Positions 33,227-45,928 of a DNA stretch of 64,000 bases are shown piece after piece (position 1 is the first letter of the stretch; each line of letters opens with the position of its first letter). Origin of the DNA: Rehmannia glutinosa. Taxonomy: Eukaryota; Streptophyta; Magnoliopsida; Lamiales; Orobanchaceae. Where the stretch lies: the NCBI GenBank assembly GCA_016081115.2, contig CM071931.1, forward strand, positions 19,878,317 through 19,942,316, in the 5' to 3' direction. Made by a program: the position numbers and the translations under genes. The notes below the pieces were generated by a model that saw only the letters and a list, made by a program, of their open reading frames with translations, made no database searches and had not been told where the DNA came from.

Positions 33227-36200
33227 TCATCGCCTTCGCTGCCTCCTTATTTCTTCTTCAGCTCTGTCGTCTTCTGCTCTCTTTCTTTTCTTTTCTTCTT
33301 CAACTGCTTTCTTTTTCTCGTATGCTCTCTTTGCAGCATCGTCTCTTCGCTTTCTTTCTTGCCTTTCTTCCCACAGCTGATCTTGTCTTTTATTTTTTTC
33401 TTCGATCCTTTTCGCATATTCAACATTCTTCCTAGCCACTTCTCGATTAGCTACTTCATCATATCCGGCCCAGTAGATCCTTCCCTTCTTGCCTGGATCT
33501 ACGTATTCAATGTTTTTGGGTAGAGGTCTAGGTTTAAAGCCTCTACCTCCACCACTTCTTCCTCCTCCTCTGGGCGTGTATTGTACTGGAGTCTTCTTCT
33601 TTCCACAGAGTGATCGCTAGTAGTCTGCTGTCGCCTTCTTCGCATGCCTTGGACCTTTCTCCCAAAGACAAGTCCAGGCTTGGGCTATGGACATATCCTT
33701 CAAGTATCCCTCGGACTCGAGTGTTTTAAACTCTTCAACGGAATGCCTCCAAATTGTTCGGGCATCCGTTCTTTTGTCGAAATCCTCCATCTCTGCTTCT
33801 AAAATCTTTTTCTTATGAGACATGGGCACAACAGAGTGATAGAGCAACAAAGTTACATGAAGTTTGCTGATGATGTCGGCTGTGACGTGACCTTGCTGAG
33901 GGGTTTCAGCAAGCATTAAGGTCATATATTTTGACCTTTCCCCTCAAATGACTTTTCCCTTCTCCTTTCTCTTCCCAACAGATCTTTCTCTCTCTACGAC
34001 AATTTGTTTCCTTTTCCTTCTTACCAACTGTCCCTTAAGCATCTTTCGTATTCCTCTTCCCCTTTTTGGCATCATCAAAGGAGAGAGAAAACCACGGGAA
34101 CATACCAGCAAGCATGAAGTCCATCTGGCGATAGTTGAATTTTGCTTGAGTCTGCGGAGTATCTTCGTTCGAAATTCGAGCGGGTGGCTTTGGACTCGGC
34201 CGCCACCGATTTCATTTCAAACCATAAGAAGGTTGAATTTGGTATTCATGTTTTCCTCGACGTGCGAAGTTCTTTGCGATGAAATTCACGCAGAACTCCA
34301 TTTCAGTTGTATGGGAGGCATGCAATCTCTCCATATAGGTCTGCATCCTTGCCTTCATGTCAGCATTGTCAGCACTCCATACCATCATTCTGTTGTATAG
34401 TGCCTTGAAGTAGCAAACTTGCTCGAGACGCATGACACTCTGCTGTTGAAACCATTCCCTTATCCTGACCACCACTCCTCTCAAGTCTGCTGTGAGAGTG
34501 GCATCTCTGCTGTCCAGGAGAATGTCGAGAGAGGCTTGGTGCCGTTCAATCTTCTTAATCTCTTCACAGATCTTCTTGAAGATTTCACGAATCTCAGCTG
34601 TTTGACTTGAGTCAGCTGCCGGCCACTCTGCATCGAAATTGAAATCAACTGGCACAATCGAATCAGTAGGGATTATAGGATCTTCTTGGACAATGTAGAG
34701 CTTCTGTTCTCGTGCAGTTTCTTCTTCAAGTACAGACAGTTCATGAGAAAAAGGAAATACTTCTTCATAAGCATCGTCTCGCACTTGAGATATTGTGCGC
34801 GAGGTGGTCTCGCTGCGATTAGCCTCCGGGAAGCTCATAGCTTGATTGATCGTGATTCACTGGGGCCTTTGATGGTATTGACCCGGCTAGTGAGCCTCAC
34901 TGTCTTAAAGCCTTCTTTCGGTCTCACATTTGGTTTGTCCTTTGAGTCGGTTCGTTCCTCGGCCATATCGAAGCGTCATCGGAAGATGATGAGACTTGAG
35001 GGTTTCGCTCATCATCAAAATTGAACGCTTGTCGAAAGCGGCTTTGAAGTCCGGCTTACTCGTGCATTTTGGAAGAACATCCTCATTTGAATCCTCTTTA
35101 GCAGGTTGATTCGGCTTCATCTGCGGATCCCGGGAATGTTGTATCAGGATCATCCCGGGAGTCATGAAGAGCGCTGATTTCCTCATCTGAATCAGCAATA
35201 ATGTTCTGAGGAATGCTCTTATCTCCTTGATTTTTACCTAGGGAAGTCTCAACCTCCCTTAGGCCTTCATTACCTCCTGCAGTCTCAACTGCAGCGGGGC
35301 CTTGTACAATCCCTTCGACAGCGCAGAATCGTCTTAGGGTCTTCTCGCATGGCATCCACAGGAGTCTCAACTCCGTGGATTGCACTTTCAGTGCCTGCAG
35401 TGTTAACTCCCGGGGCGATCCATCATGTGCCTCGACTGCATCAGCAGCGTCCTCAGCCAGCAAAGCTGTTGGCACTTCAGCTGAGATAAATTTATCTGTC
35501 TGAGCTTCGTCAGTGATAACTTGCTATTGTTCTTTTTCTTTTTCCTTCTCCACTTCGCCTCCTTTCTACATGGTGGAGTCATCTGCAGCATCCTCCGACC
35601 TAGCTGCAGTGGAGTGAGTTTCCCCCTCAGCTGGTGCACCAGCTGAGTGACTTAGGGTGGGGTCACTCTGTTCCAGACACCCGACTTTGTCAAATGAGTG
35701 TTCAGCCATGGGGACAGGTGGTAAGATACCTTCAACAGGGGTTGGCTCAACTTGGGTGCCCAAGTTCCCAGTGTCATCGCCAAATCCCTTAGACCCGTCA
35801 TCTGAATGAACTAGAGAGGTGGTTGCAGATAACTGTGACAATCTGTTGTACCACTCCCAACGGATAAATCTCCAGCTGAGATTTGGAAGACTCTCCTGGT
35901 CCTTCCCTCAGCTGTTGCTCATGCATCATTTTGAGTTCAAGACATGGCTTGTCGCATATCCAATTTCTCTGTGCAAAGAAACCGAGATCCATGTCCTCAT
36001 CACTTTCTGAAAGAGCATCTATGTGCGAATGAGTGTGATCGCTGGTTCTAGTAAGAGGACAAATGCTGGCTTTCTCTCGAGCCTCTGCTTCCTCAGCTGC
36101 TCTCGCCTTTTCATTTTTCTTCCGAATTTGCAGCATATTGATGCAATTATCCTCATCAAGGGCTTGCAATACAGTATCAACTTCAAGAAACCTGAAAAGT

Positions 36201-38230
36201 TCCTCTTCCTCATCAATAAACTCTGGGTGTTCAAACTGCACCCTAGAGTGACTCAACTTACATTTTCCTCCATTCTCGCAGACGATTTTGGATGTCTGGA
36301 TACAGTGGAGAGTACATAAATACATCATCGCCTTCATCCTCTCCCTGTTGCCCTTCTTTTTTAGGAATGAAGGGTAGCAAACTCTGCTGCTCTGCACCCT
36401 CAGCAGCATCTGTCGCAGGTGGAGACACATTCCTGTCGACAGGGGATTCTGCTGTCTCCGCTGCTTCTTGTTCCTTAGCTGTTTTGTCCATAGCTGGGTC
36501 TTCAATTTGCCTCTGCTGATCGGCCTCAGCAGACTTGGCTGTTTCATCAATAATTTCTGGAGACTGCACTTCTTTAGCAGTCTCAGAGACTTTTTCTAGC
36601 TGAGTGGCAGACTTAGCTGTCTTCTCAAGCTCTGAGAGCTTGGTGATCCTTCTTCTTCTTTTTGTCCTTACCATATGAAGTTCTGGTTCGGATACTTCTT
36701 CCTCAGCATCCTTGGCGGCGGGGGCCGGTGCATATTTCTTTGACTGAGGAGCTGCCTTTCTTGGCTTGGCAGTCCTCTTCTTTTTGATGGTTGGAGAAGG
36801 TATTTGAGGTTCCTTCTCCGCCTCGGCTGCAGGGGCAGGAGACACGGCTACAGGGGCAGGTGCGTCTTTCTTCTTTGCTGCAGGAGCAACCTTCTTCTTT
36901 CCAGCTGCATGGGCAACTTTCTTCTTTGGAGGGGAGGCAACAAATGTTTCCTCGGGGTCAGCTGATTCCCCCTCACTGGTGTCCGCCCGCTTGGCGTATG
37001 CTCTCTTCTGGGCTCCAGATAAGTTGGCCCGAAACATCTTTTTGTTAACATGGAATGACTTTCCATGTCAAAGGGGAACACCCTTCACCTCCATTAGATG
37101 GCCAATGACGAGGCCATAGCCGAGTGATCCTCCAAAGGATCCATCCTCCTTGAATGACTTGTTGCCAATGTTCTGGCAAAGTCTGCTACAAATGAATTCA
37201 GCCCAGTTGATCTTCTTCTCTTCCATGATCGCAACCATGACGATCAGCTTGGTTTTGGACAGCTGATTGAAGCTTCCAAACTTCATGTCTACACATTTGG
37301 CGACGATATCCAACAGTTTGTGATAATCATCCTTGGCCACTTCTTGTTACTTTGTGTAGACAACTTTTTAAAAGACACTCGGGTTTGGCCACTTCCTTCC
37401 ATGTAGCGACCAAATCAACGCCGACTTCATATATCTCCGGCATGCCCTCCGACGACAATAAACAGTGCTCGCAAGGTCCTGCGTGATTATAATGTCCTTG
37501 CGGTGGACGGAGGACTTAATCCTTCGTCCCCGCACTCGGCGTTTCACGAGAATCGGGCGACCTCCTCTACGTACGTCATATGATATTCCAATGTGAGAAA
37601 GGGCTTGACTGCATTTTCGATCTTATCCGCAATCTTCTTCACAAGGGTTTCATCGGAACTGCTTTATCATCCCTTCAAAATCCTGATTGACCGGTGTGGA
37701 TTTGCTTTATGAGCTTAGCGAAATCATGTCTTTGGTGCCATTTCTAGAAGATTTTACCGATTGAATCTTGATAAACTAGCTTTGAGAACTCGGTAGGGTT
37801 TTGGAGAGAAAAGAAACTTGCTTTCTTAGTTTTGAAGATGAACAGTTTTCAATGTGAGAGAGAAAACTGAAAGAATGAATATATGGGTTATGAAAGGACG
37901 TGTTTTTGGTTTTGAATTTTGATCGAGATCAACGGCTCAGATTTAGCACGCCTCATTGTATTTAATTGCTCGCATTTAATGCGGCAAAGATTTATATCCA
38001 ATCATATGCTTGTTGTGCGCTTTTGACTGCACCGTCATTATTACGCTGACGTCATCCTTAAAAACATTCCCGCTTATTAAAAACGATTGCGTTTTTGTCA
38101 TTTAGATCATAAATGACTCAGCTCACTGCACAAATGACTTAACTCTTCTTCTCTCATTTCGCATTGTGATTCAGCTGTCAGCTAACTCGATACAACTGAC
38201 TTTCCGATACAGCTGATTCACTTGGCTGAT
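33227..38230 (-). pseudogene. Additional 3' ORF region of family S (after pol)
   Basis: Between the pol stop (38275) and the polypurine tract, the minus strand carries coding remnants in changing frames. In order: LVKKIADKIENAV (about 37650); YHKLLDIVAKCVDMKFGSFN and KINWAEFICSRLCQ (37340-37068); a Lys/Ala/Pro-rich segment with KKKVAHAAGKKK repeats (37037-36258, same frame, one TGA between); an acidic segment (FIDEEEELFRFLEVD, SESDEDMDLGFF; about 36240-35900); low-complexity Glu/Ala-rich pieces (35841-35098); a helical segment (34838-34212); a Gly/Arg patch (GGGRSGGGRGFKPRPL, about 33545); and a Lys/Glu-rich coiled coil ending RRQRRR at 33227. The KINWAEF block resembles the 'putative plant transposon protein' domain. 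If undamaged it would be one protein of over 1000 residues. Function unknown; many breaks coincide with suspect CAG/CTG sites. Confidence 0.6.
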
Positions 38231-38274
38231 TCATCTTCTCACGTTCTATCTCTTCTCATTGAGTCTTCTGAGTA

Positions 38275-39984
38275 TCAACTCAACTCAATTAACCCTAGCT
38301 CATGCTTGAGCTCTTCAAATCTTGATTCACATAAGGGTTTGGTCAATATGTCAGCTAACTGTTTATCAGTTGGGATGTATTCCAAGGTGATGTCTTTCTT
38401 TTCAACATGATCTCTTATGAAATGATATCTGACATCAATGTGCTTTGTTCTTGAATGCAACACAAGATTCTGAGTGATTGCAATAGCACTTGTATTATCA
38501 CACATAATTGGAATCTCTTTTTTTTTTTTTCAATTTCATAATCTCTCAGCTGTTGTCTCATCCATAAGACTTGGGCACAACATTTTGCCGCAGCCTATGT
38601 ACTCAGTCTTGGTGTGGATGTGGCTATTGAGTTTTGCTTCTTGCTAAACCAGAAACCAAACTTGTTTCCAAGCATTTGACATGTACGAAGTACTCTTCTT
38701 GTCAACTCTACATCCAAAGATAAGTGAGTCGAATAACCAATAAGCTTGAATCCACCTTCCTTTGGATACCATAAGCCGACTTCTGGCATCCTTTCGGATA
38801 TCTTAGGATTCTCTTAGTCTGCAAGTCATGTGACTTTTCCTCGGAGCAGATTAGAATCTTGCACATACTCCTAGTGCAAAGGTGATGTCGCGGCACGCTC
38901 TTGTTAGATAGAGCAGTTGATCCAATAAGTGCTCAGATCCGGTTTGATCCACATGCTTGTCATCCGCATCCATGTCCATCTTGGTGATGTATTCATTGGT
39001 ATTTTCACAGAAGACTTCTCTTCCATACCAAATTTCTTCATTACATCTCTGGTGTACTTTGTTTGACTTATAAAGGTTCCATCCTTCAGCTGTTTAACTT
39101 GAAGTCCTAAGAAGAATGTCAGCTCTCCCATCATGCTCATTTCAAATTTGCCTTGCATGAGGTTTGAGAACTTATCACACAGCTCTTTGTTTGTGGATCC
39201 AAAAATGATATCATCCACATATATTTGAACAAGCAGTATACTTTCTCCATCTTGAATTCTAAAGAGTGTTCTGTCCACTTTGCCTTTGGTGAATCCATTA
39301 TCTGTCAGAAATTGAGATAATGTATCATACCAAGTTCTTGGTGCTTGTTTCAAACCATATAGAGCTTTCTTGAGCTTGTACACCTTGTCTCCAAGAGTCT
39401 TTTGCTAAAATCCTGGAGGTTGTTCAACATAGACTTCTTCTTCCAACAATCCATTTAAGAATGCACTTTTCACATCCATTTGATATACAATGAAGTTCTT
39501 GTGTGCAGCATAGGCAAGAAACATCCTTATTGCTTCTAGTCTTGCAACAAGAGCAAATGTTTCATCAAAATCCATTCCCTCTTATTGGCAGTATTATTTG
39601 GCTACCAATCTTGCTTTGTTTCTTACCACAGATCCTTCCTCATTCATCTTGTTTCTGAAAACCCATTTTGTCCCAATGGCATTTTGATGGGTTGGTCTTT
39701 GTACCAATTCCCATACTTTATTTCTTTCAAACTGATTCAACTATTCTTTCATGGCTTGAATCCAATGTGTGTCATCCAATGCTTGTGACACATCCTTTGG
39801 CTCTATTTGGGAAATAAAACAAGTGAACATTGCTTCTTGCTGAGCTCTGGATCTGGTTCTTACACCATCTCTTACATCTCCAATGACTAGCTCTGGTGGA
39901 TGGTCTCTCAGCCATCTCACATCAGGTTGGAGTAAGTTAGCTAGATTCAGGCGTCTTGCAGCTGTGTTGTCTTGAGCAGCTCAT
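38275..39984 (-). pseudogene. Reverse transcriptase-RNase H of family S copy 2
   Basis: RT: KKALYGLKQAPRTWYDTL, the catalytic YVDDIIFGS and MGELTFFLGLQVKQL (39383-38904). The RNase H end (CDNTSAIAITQN, RTKHIDVRYHFIRD, QLADILTKPL) closes with a stop at 38275. The RT N-terminus (39980-39390) and the RT-RNase H link (38900-38510) are broken by stops and frameshifts. The active-site residues themselves are kept. Confidence 0.85.
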
Positions 39985-41160
39985 TCATTATTATTCAACT
40001 GCAGATTTTCCAGCTGTCTTTGAGATTCAGCTGTCTCATCTTCATCTAGATTGATTGCTCCAGCTTCAGCTTCAATATAGGGACTCTTCTGCATGGTTGG
40101 CTGATTTAGCTTATCAGCTAACTCTTCAATGTCTTCTCCATTTACATTAGGTTCATCAAAAACCACATGGATAGACTCTTCTGTGACCATAGTCCTCTTG
40201 TTCAGCACTCTGTAGGCTTTGCTTTCAGCTGAGTATCCGAAGAAGATACCTTCATCAGCTTTAGCATCAAAAGCCTTTAGATAGTGTTTTCCATTGTTGT
40301 GGATGAAGCATTTACATCCAAATATTCTAAAGTATGCAACATTTGGCTTCCTCCATGTCCATATTTCATAGGGAGTCTTTGTCAGCTGTCTATTGATCAT
40401 GCATCTATTTTGAGTATATCATGCAGTGTTTATGGCTTCAGCCCAAAATCTCTTTGGCAATCCAGCTTCAGCTAACATGGTCCTCGCAGCTTCTTTGAGA
40501 GTTCTATTTCTTCTTTCAGCTACTCCATTCTGCTGTGGAGTCCTTGCTGCAGATAACTCATGAGCAATACCATTTTCAACACAATACTGAGTTATTATCC
40601 CATTGACAAACTCAGTTCCTCTATCAGATCTTATTTTTATAATGGTTTGGATCTTTTCATTTTGAACTCTTCTCATCAGCTGAGGTAACTTCTGCAAGGG
40701 TTCCTTCTTTTTGCCCATAAATATTGTCCAAGAGTATCTAGAATAATCATTCACCACCACTAAGGTGTATTCCTTGTTGAAGATGGACTTGACTTCTCTT
40801 TGAATGATGATTTGATCTGTTTTCCCATCTGGTATGCATCACAAACACTTTCTTTCTTGTACACTGAGTCTGGTAGTCCTTCTACAATATTACTCCTTGC
40901 AAGTTTGTTAATTGTCTTGAAGTTCAGATGACTCAGTTTCTTGTGCCACAGCCAACTTGATTCGGCTGTACTCTTTGCTAGCAGACAAGTGCTTGGTGTG
41001 GCAGTCGACCAATCTACCACATACATGTTCTTTTGTCTGGATCCTTGCAACACTACTTCATTTGATTCAGTGTCTTTAATTTGGCACACTCCCATATTGA
41101 ATCCAACATTATAGCCCTTGTCACATAGTTAGCTGATGCTTAACAGGTTGAAGTTGAGGC
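39985..41160 (-). pseudogene. Integrase of family S copy 2
   Basis: Zinc-finger prelude WHKKLSHLNFKTINKLARS (about 40950). The core start shows VVNDYSRYSWTIFMGKK; IRSDRGTEF carries the second catalytic Asp and QQNGVAERRNRTL the catalytic Glu (40760-40419). The C-terminal FGCKCFIHNNGKHYLKAFD and YSAESKAYRVLNKRTM block runs to 39981. Stops near 40415 and 40770 split the frame. The first catalytic Asp region is not clean. Confidence 0.85.
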
Positions 41161-41712
41161 CTTCAACGTATGCAACATCTGTGATTTCTAATCCATTTTT
41201 CTTGATGGATCCAAAGGCCTCTTATTTCCCGAGCTTCATTTCCTCCAAATATGACTTTTGCGCCTCTAATCTCCTTGAAGTTTGACAGATTTTTCTTATT
41301 TCTCGTCATGTGTCCGGAATGACCACTATCCATGTACCAGGTTCCTTGGCACTCAGTTGTTCCTTGAACCTGCAACCAAGGAAATCAGTTTTTAGGTACT
41401 CATACTTGCCTGGATCCTGAGGGGTTAGTGCTGTAAGATGATCCAACCAACCTATAACCAAATGATTTGACTCTAAGAGGTTGCCATCTATCTGTGCCAT
41501 AATCATAACTCACTTTGGCAAATTGCTTGGGGGCTTTAGGTTCATACAACTATCTCTTTTGTCTGTATGCCTGTGTGTGTGTTTTTGCAATTGCATTCTT
41601 TGGGTAGTTGTGATATTTCTTAGTGTAGTGCTTGGGTGCATATGTGTGCCGATGATAGCTCTTTTGCCTTTGGAATGGCCTTTGCTGAGTTCTAGGCCTT
41701 TGCCATTTGGGC
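41161..41712 (-). pseudogene. Gag C-terminus and protease of family S copy 2
   Basis: The end of gag (QRPFQRQ-type basic Gln/Pro/Tyr-rich tail) lies next to the nested complex at 41718. Protease follows: TWYMDSGHSGHMTRN contains the aspartic protease DSG motif, then GAKVIFGG (41375-41163). Frames change at least twice. Confidence 0.75.
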
Positions 41713-41717
41713 TTATA

Positions 41718-43082
41718 TGTTAGATAAATATTTTTTGGGCTTATATGTTAGATAAATATTTTTATCAAGATTTTGATGATTATGTTTAAATGAGTTTTTA
41801 TACCAAAACTATATTTATAAATGTTGTCCAAATACTCCTAAATGATTTAAAATGTTTTTACTAATTTTTGGAGTATTTCTTAGTATTTATTATTCGATAA
41901 AAATGGACAACACTTTTGATGGTTTTGTTTAAATTGGTTTTTACACCAAAACAATGTTTATAAATGTTGTCCAAATACTCCCAAGTGATTTAAAATGTTT
42001 TTACTAATTTTTTAGAGTATTTCTTGAAGTTTATTTTTGATAAAAATCGGACAACATTTCAAATTGGAGGTCGACCGGTCGCACAAGAGGTCGACGGTAC
42101 CAAGAGTTGAAAAATGAAATGCGAACTAAAAGAAAACGAGTCTGTGGGAAAAAAGAAGGGGGGGACTGGTCAAGGGTGAGGCCGACTGGCCGCACCCGTC
42201 ACGTCGACCGGCCGACCCCCGACGACTGCACTGGATCGCACTAATTTTTTTCAAACGGTCGAATCTTCAACAGGCAACCGATCGCTCTATGCTATTTTGT
42301 GACAACAAAGTTATGTTTGTTTGAAATTTTTGACAAAGAAGATTTACTTTTGATTTTTGTACAATATTTCTACATCTTGTGATCTTCTTTTTGTAGACAA
42401 AAGTGAAGATAGAGGAGCCTATGTTGGGAGCCTATGTTGGTGAAGACTTCCCTATAAATAGAGGATGAATTGAAGACACAAAACACAAGACATACAAGCA
42501 AAACACACAACAAGAAATCTGCAAATTGTTCAAGCTTTCATTTTTACATTCTTGTTGTAATAGCTTAAGTACTTTCACTTGCACATCTTTGAGGTCTAGG
42601 CTTTTTGATTCTTGATTACACTTGCACTCAATCTTTGTATTGGTTCCATAGAGTTGTAATCTTGAATTTTGTCCATCATTCAACACAAGACATCCTTGTG
42701 AGTATTCTTGTGGTAAGAATACACTGGGTGATCTAGGTGATAGGTGTTTGAAGAGTGTGATACTCTTCAAAGGAGGTGAAGGAAGATTGTGGTAATCTCC
42801 TTGAAGGTGTTGTAAGAGGATTGTGGTGATCCTCAAGGTGTTGTATTAATTGTGGTAATTAATAAAATCTTTTTTCTTTTTGAAATCCATCCCGGAGATA
42901 CTGGGGTGGTAGAGGATTAGGCCCTAGGTGGGTTGAACCTCTTTAAATCAACGAGTGTTGTTTAATTTCCGCATTTACATTCTTGTCATTTACTTGTTGA
43001 TTCGAAAAAGAGGGTGATTTGCGAAAAATCGGCATAATCTATTCACCCCCCCTCTAGATTATCGTAGCCACTTGGACTAACA
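41718..43082 (+). repeat. 5' LTR of family T copy A, with a 28-bp duplication at its start
   Basis: The LTR proper is 41746-43082 (TGTTAGATAA to GACTAACA). The first 28 bases (41718-41745), comprising the LTR tip plus target sequence, are repeated in tandem. TATAAATAGAGG at about 42452 is the likely promoter. A GC-rich zone with CGACCGGTCG-type palindromes lies upstream (42060-42290). Confidence 0.88.
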
Positions 43083-43084
43083 AG

Positions 43085-43096
43085 TGGTATCAGAGC
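43085..43096 (+). other. Primer binding site, copy A
   Basis: TGGTATCAGAGC, an exact match to the initiator-Met tRNA 3' end type used by most plant copia elements, two bases after the LTR. Confidence 0.9.
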
Positions 43097-43139
43097 CAAA
43101 CTCTTTGGCTAGCTTGTTCCGAGTAAAGAGGAAAGATCC

Positions 43140-44360
43140 ATGGCTACGAATGAAGCTTATCTCACCACCGGCGCCTCCACCAACAAGCCACCACTATTCG
43201 ACGCCAACAACTACGCATTTTGGAAAGACCGCATGGAGTGCTTTCTTCAAGGGTGCGGATTTGATATTTGGAATGTGGTCATTGAAGGAGTTGCTCAACC
43301 AACAACAAAATTGGAGGATGGTACCACGACTCCCAAGCCGTTCAAGGAATACGATGAAAATGACAAGAAGGCTTTCTCTTTAAACGGTAAGGCCTTAAAC
43401 ATTTTACATTGATCTCTTACCGCCACCGAATATAATCGCATAAGAGGCATACGGTCGGCACATGAAGTTTAGGAAAAATTAGAAACCATCTATGAGGGCA
43501 CAAAGAAAGTGAACCAAGCAAGAAAAACAATGCTTGTGAAAGACTTTGAAAATTTCAATATGCATGATGGTGAAAGCATATCAAAAATGGTGGAAAGGCT
43601 TGACAACATTGTCAATCCTCTTGTGGCTCTTGGAAAGGTCATCTCCGAAGAAGATAAGGTGACCAAAGTCTTAAATGCCCTTCCGGCTCATGGTCCGAAA
43701 AGGTGACGGCAATCACTTTAAGCTCAAAATCTTGAGACACTCAAGTTTGATGAGATCATTGGGAACCTCCTTATTTATGAAGTATATCTCAAGGAGAGGA
43801 AAATTCTCAACCATCCACCTCTAAAACGAGTGCACGCAAAATATTATTAAAGGCTTAGCATCTTCTTCTAATAATATTTATTATGCTAGTGATGAGGATG
43901 ATGAAGAAGCGGCGACTCTTGTTAGAAAATTTGCAAAATTTGTAAACAAAAATAAAGCAAGAAAGCCAAGAGACAATTCTTGTTTCAAATGCGGAAAATC
44001 CGGGCACTACATAGCCGATTGCCCAAAATTAGCGGAAGAGGAACAAAAGAAGAAAAAGCCTTTTCCGAAAAAGAAGGCGTTAAATGCGGACGTCAAAACT
44101 TGGGATGAATTACTTGAAACAACCGACGAGGAAGGAGAATCCGAACATGGTCTTATGGCCATAGACGATGAAAATACCGAGGTACGCTCTAATGCTTCAT
44201 CTTCTTCCCTAGTTGATGAATTACAATGTGATTTTGATGAATTGCAAAATGAGTTTCAAAATTTGATTGTTAAATACAAGAATTTGAAAAAGGAGCATAA
44301 AGAGCTTAAACTAGAAAAAGATAAATTATTTACTTCTTATGATTCTCTTGATAAGGCTCA
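43140..44360 (+). pseudogene. Gag of family T copy A
   Basis: Starts MATNEAYLTTGASTNKPP, with FDANNYAFWKDRMECFLQG typical of the plant copia gag N-terminus (DUF4219/UBN2 type). A zinc knuckle CFKCGKSGHYIADC lies at about 43981-44022, followed by acidic TTDEEGESEHG. Lesions: a TGA in place of Cys at about 43410, a TAG in place of Trp near 43470, and frameshifts near 43705 and 43840. The copy ends in KAHA at about 44357, where it meets inverted gag sequence. Confidence 0.85.
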
Positions 44361-44551
44361 TGCTACTTACCATCCTCCAATTTTGTTGTTGGTTGAGCAA
44401 CTCCTTCAATGACCACATTCCAAATATCAAATCCGCATCCTTGTAGAAAGCACTCCATGCGGTCTTTCCAAAATGCGTAGTTGTTGGCGTCGAATAGTGG
44501 TGGCTTGTTGGTGGAGGCGCCGGTGGTGAGATAAGCTTCATTCGTAGCCAT
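44361..44551 (-). pseudogene. Gag N-terminal fragment C (family T, minus strand)
   Basis: The first 60 codons of family T gag (MATNEAYLTT to TTKLEDG) run into copy A at 44361. A primer-like site (TGGTATCAGCGCC, one change) and the LTR at 44609 lie upstream, so this is the start of a third copy sharing its LTR with B. It does not continue. Confidence 0.8.
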
Positions 44552-44608
44552 GGATCTTTCCTTTTTACTCAGAACGAGCTAGCCAAAGAGTTTGGCGCTG
44601 ATACCACT

Positions 44609-45928
44609 TGTTAGTCCAAGTGGCTACGATAATCTAGAGGGGGGGTGAATAGATTATGCCGATTTTTTGCAAATCACCCTCTTTTTCGAATCAACAAGTA
44701 AATGACAAGAATGTAAATGCGGAAATTAAACAACACTCGTTGATTTAAAGAGGTTCAACCCACCTAGGGCCTAATCCTCTACCACCCCAGGATTTCAAAA
44801 AAAAAAAGATTTTATTAATTACCACAATTAATACAACACCTTAAGGATCATCACAATCCTCTTACAACACCTTCAAGGAGATTACCACAATCTTTCTTCA
44901 CCAACTTTGAAGAGTACCACACTCTTCAAACACCTATTATCTAGATCACCCAAGTGTATTCTTACCACAAGAATACTCACAAGGATGTTTTGTGTTGAAT
45001 GATGGACAAAATTCAAGATTACAACTCTATGAAACCAATACAAAGATTGAGTGCAAGTGTAATCAAGAATCAAAAAGCCTAGACCTCAAAGATGTGCAAG
45101 TGAAAGTACTTAGGCTATTACAACAAGAATGTAAAAATTGAAAGCTTGAACAATTTGCAGATTTCGTGTTGTGTATTTTGCTTGTATGTGTTGTTGTATC
45201 TTGTGTCTTCAATTCATCCTCTATTTATAGGGAAGCTTCACCAACATAGGCTCCCAACATAGGCTCCTCTATCTTCACTTTTGTCTACAAAAAGAAGATC
45301 ACAAGATGTAGAAATATTGTACAAAAATCAAAAGTAAATCTTGTTGTCAAGGAGTTCAACGGTACAAATTTTGCTGTCAAAAGATTACACAGCGCGACCG
45401 GTTGCCCTGTATAAGATTTCGAACGTTTTGAAAAAGATAGTGCGATCCAGGTACGGGTCGGAGGGGGTCGACCGGTCGACGGGGTGGTGCGACCGGTCGC
45501 CCCCTAGGTGGACTGGTCCCCCTCCTCTTTTTTTGTACAGAAATTGTTTCTGTTTCAAGTTCGTGTTCTTCGTGCAGTCGACGCTTTGGGCGACCGGTCG
45601 ACCTTCAATTTGAAATGTTGTCCGCTTTTTGTCAAAAATAAACTTCAAGAAATACTCCAAAAAATTAGTAAAAACATTTTAAATCAATTGGGAGTATTTG
45701 GACAATATTTACAAACATTGTTTTGGTGTAAAAACCAATATAAACAAAAACATCAAAAGTGTTGTCCAATTTTAATCAAATTAAAAACTTTAAGAAATAC
45801 TCCAAAAAATTAGTAAAAACATTTTAAATCATTTAGGAGTATTTGGACAACATATAAAAACATTGTTTTGGTATAAAAACTCATTTAAACAAAATCATCA
45901 AAATCTTGATAAAAATATTTATCTAACA
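44609..45928 (-). repeat. Family T LTR, minus strand (3' LTR of B, 5' LTR of C)
   Basis: A 1320-bp LTR. On its right the polypurine tract of B (minus strand AAAAAGGGGGAGTT); on its left a primer site and gag of C. One LTR serving two internal regions is the product expected of LTR-LTR recombination. Confidence 0.88.

Noticed and set aside
33212..33523. Hydrophobic Phe/Leu/Ser-rich plus-strand frame that might suggest a membrane protein
   Set aside because: It is the complement of the Lys/Glu-rich coiled coil of the family S extra ORF.
36292..37048. Ser/Cys-rich and Gln/Leu-rich plus-strand frames
   Set aside because: Antisense shadows of the Lys/Ala/Pro-rich segment of the family S extra ORF.
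45341..45813. Frames in the GC-rich LTR zone of family T (both strands)
   Set aside because: They lie in the LTR, differ between copies and lose the frame in each; explained by the GC palindrome zone.
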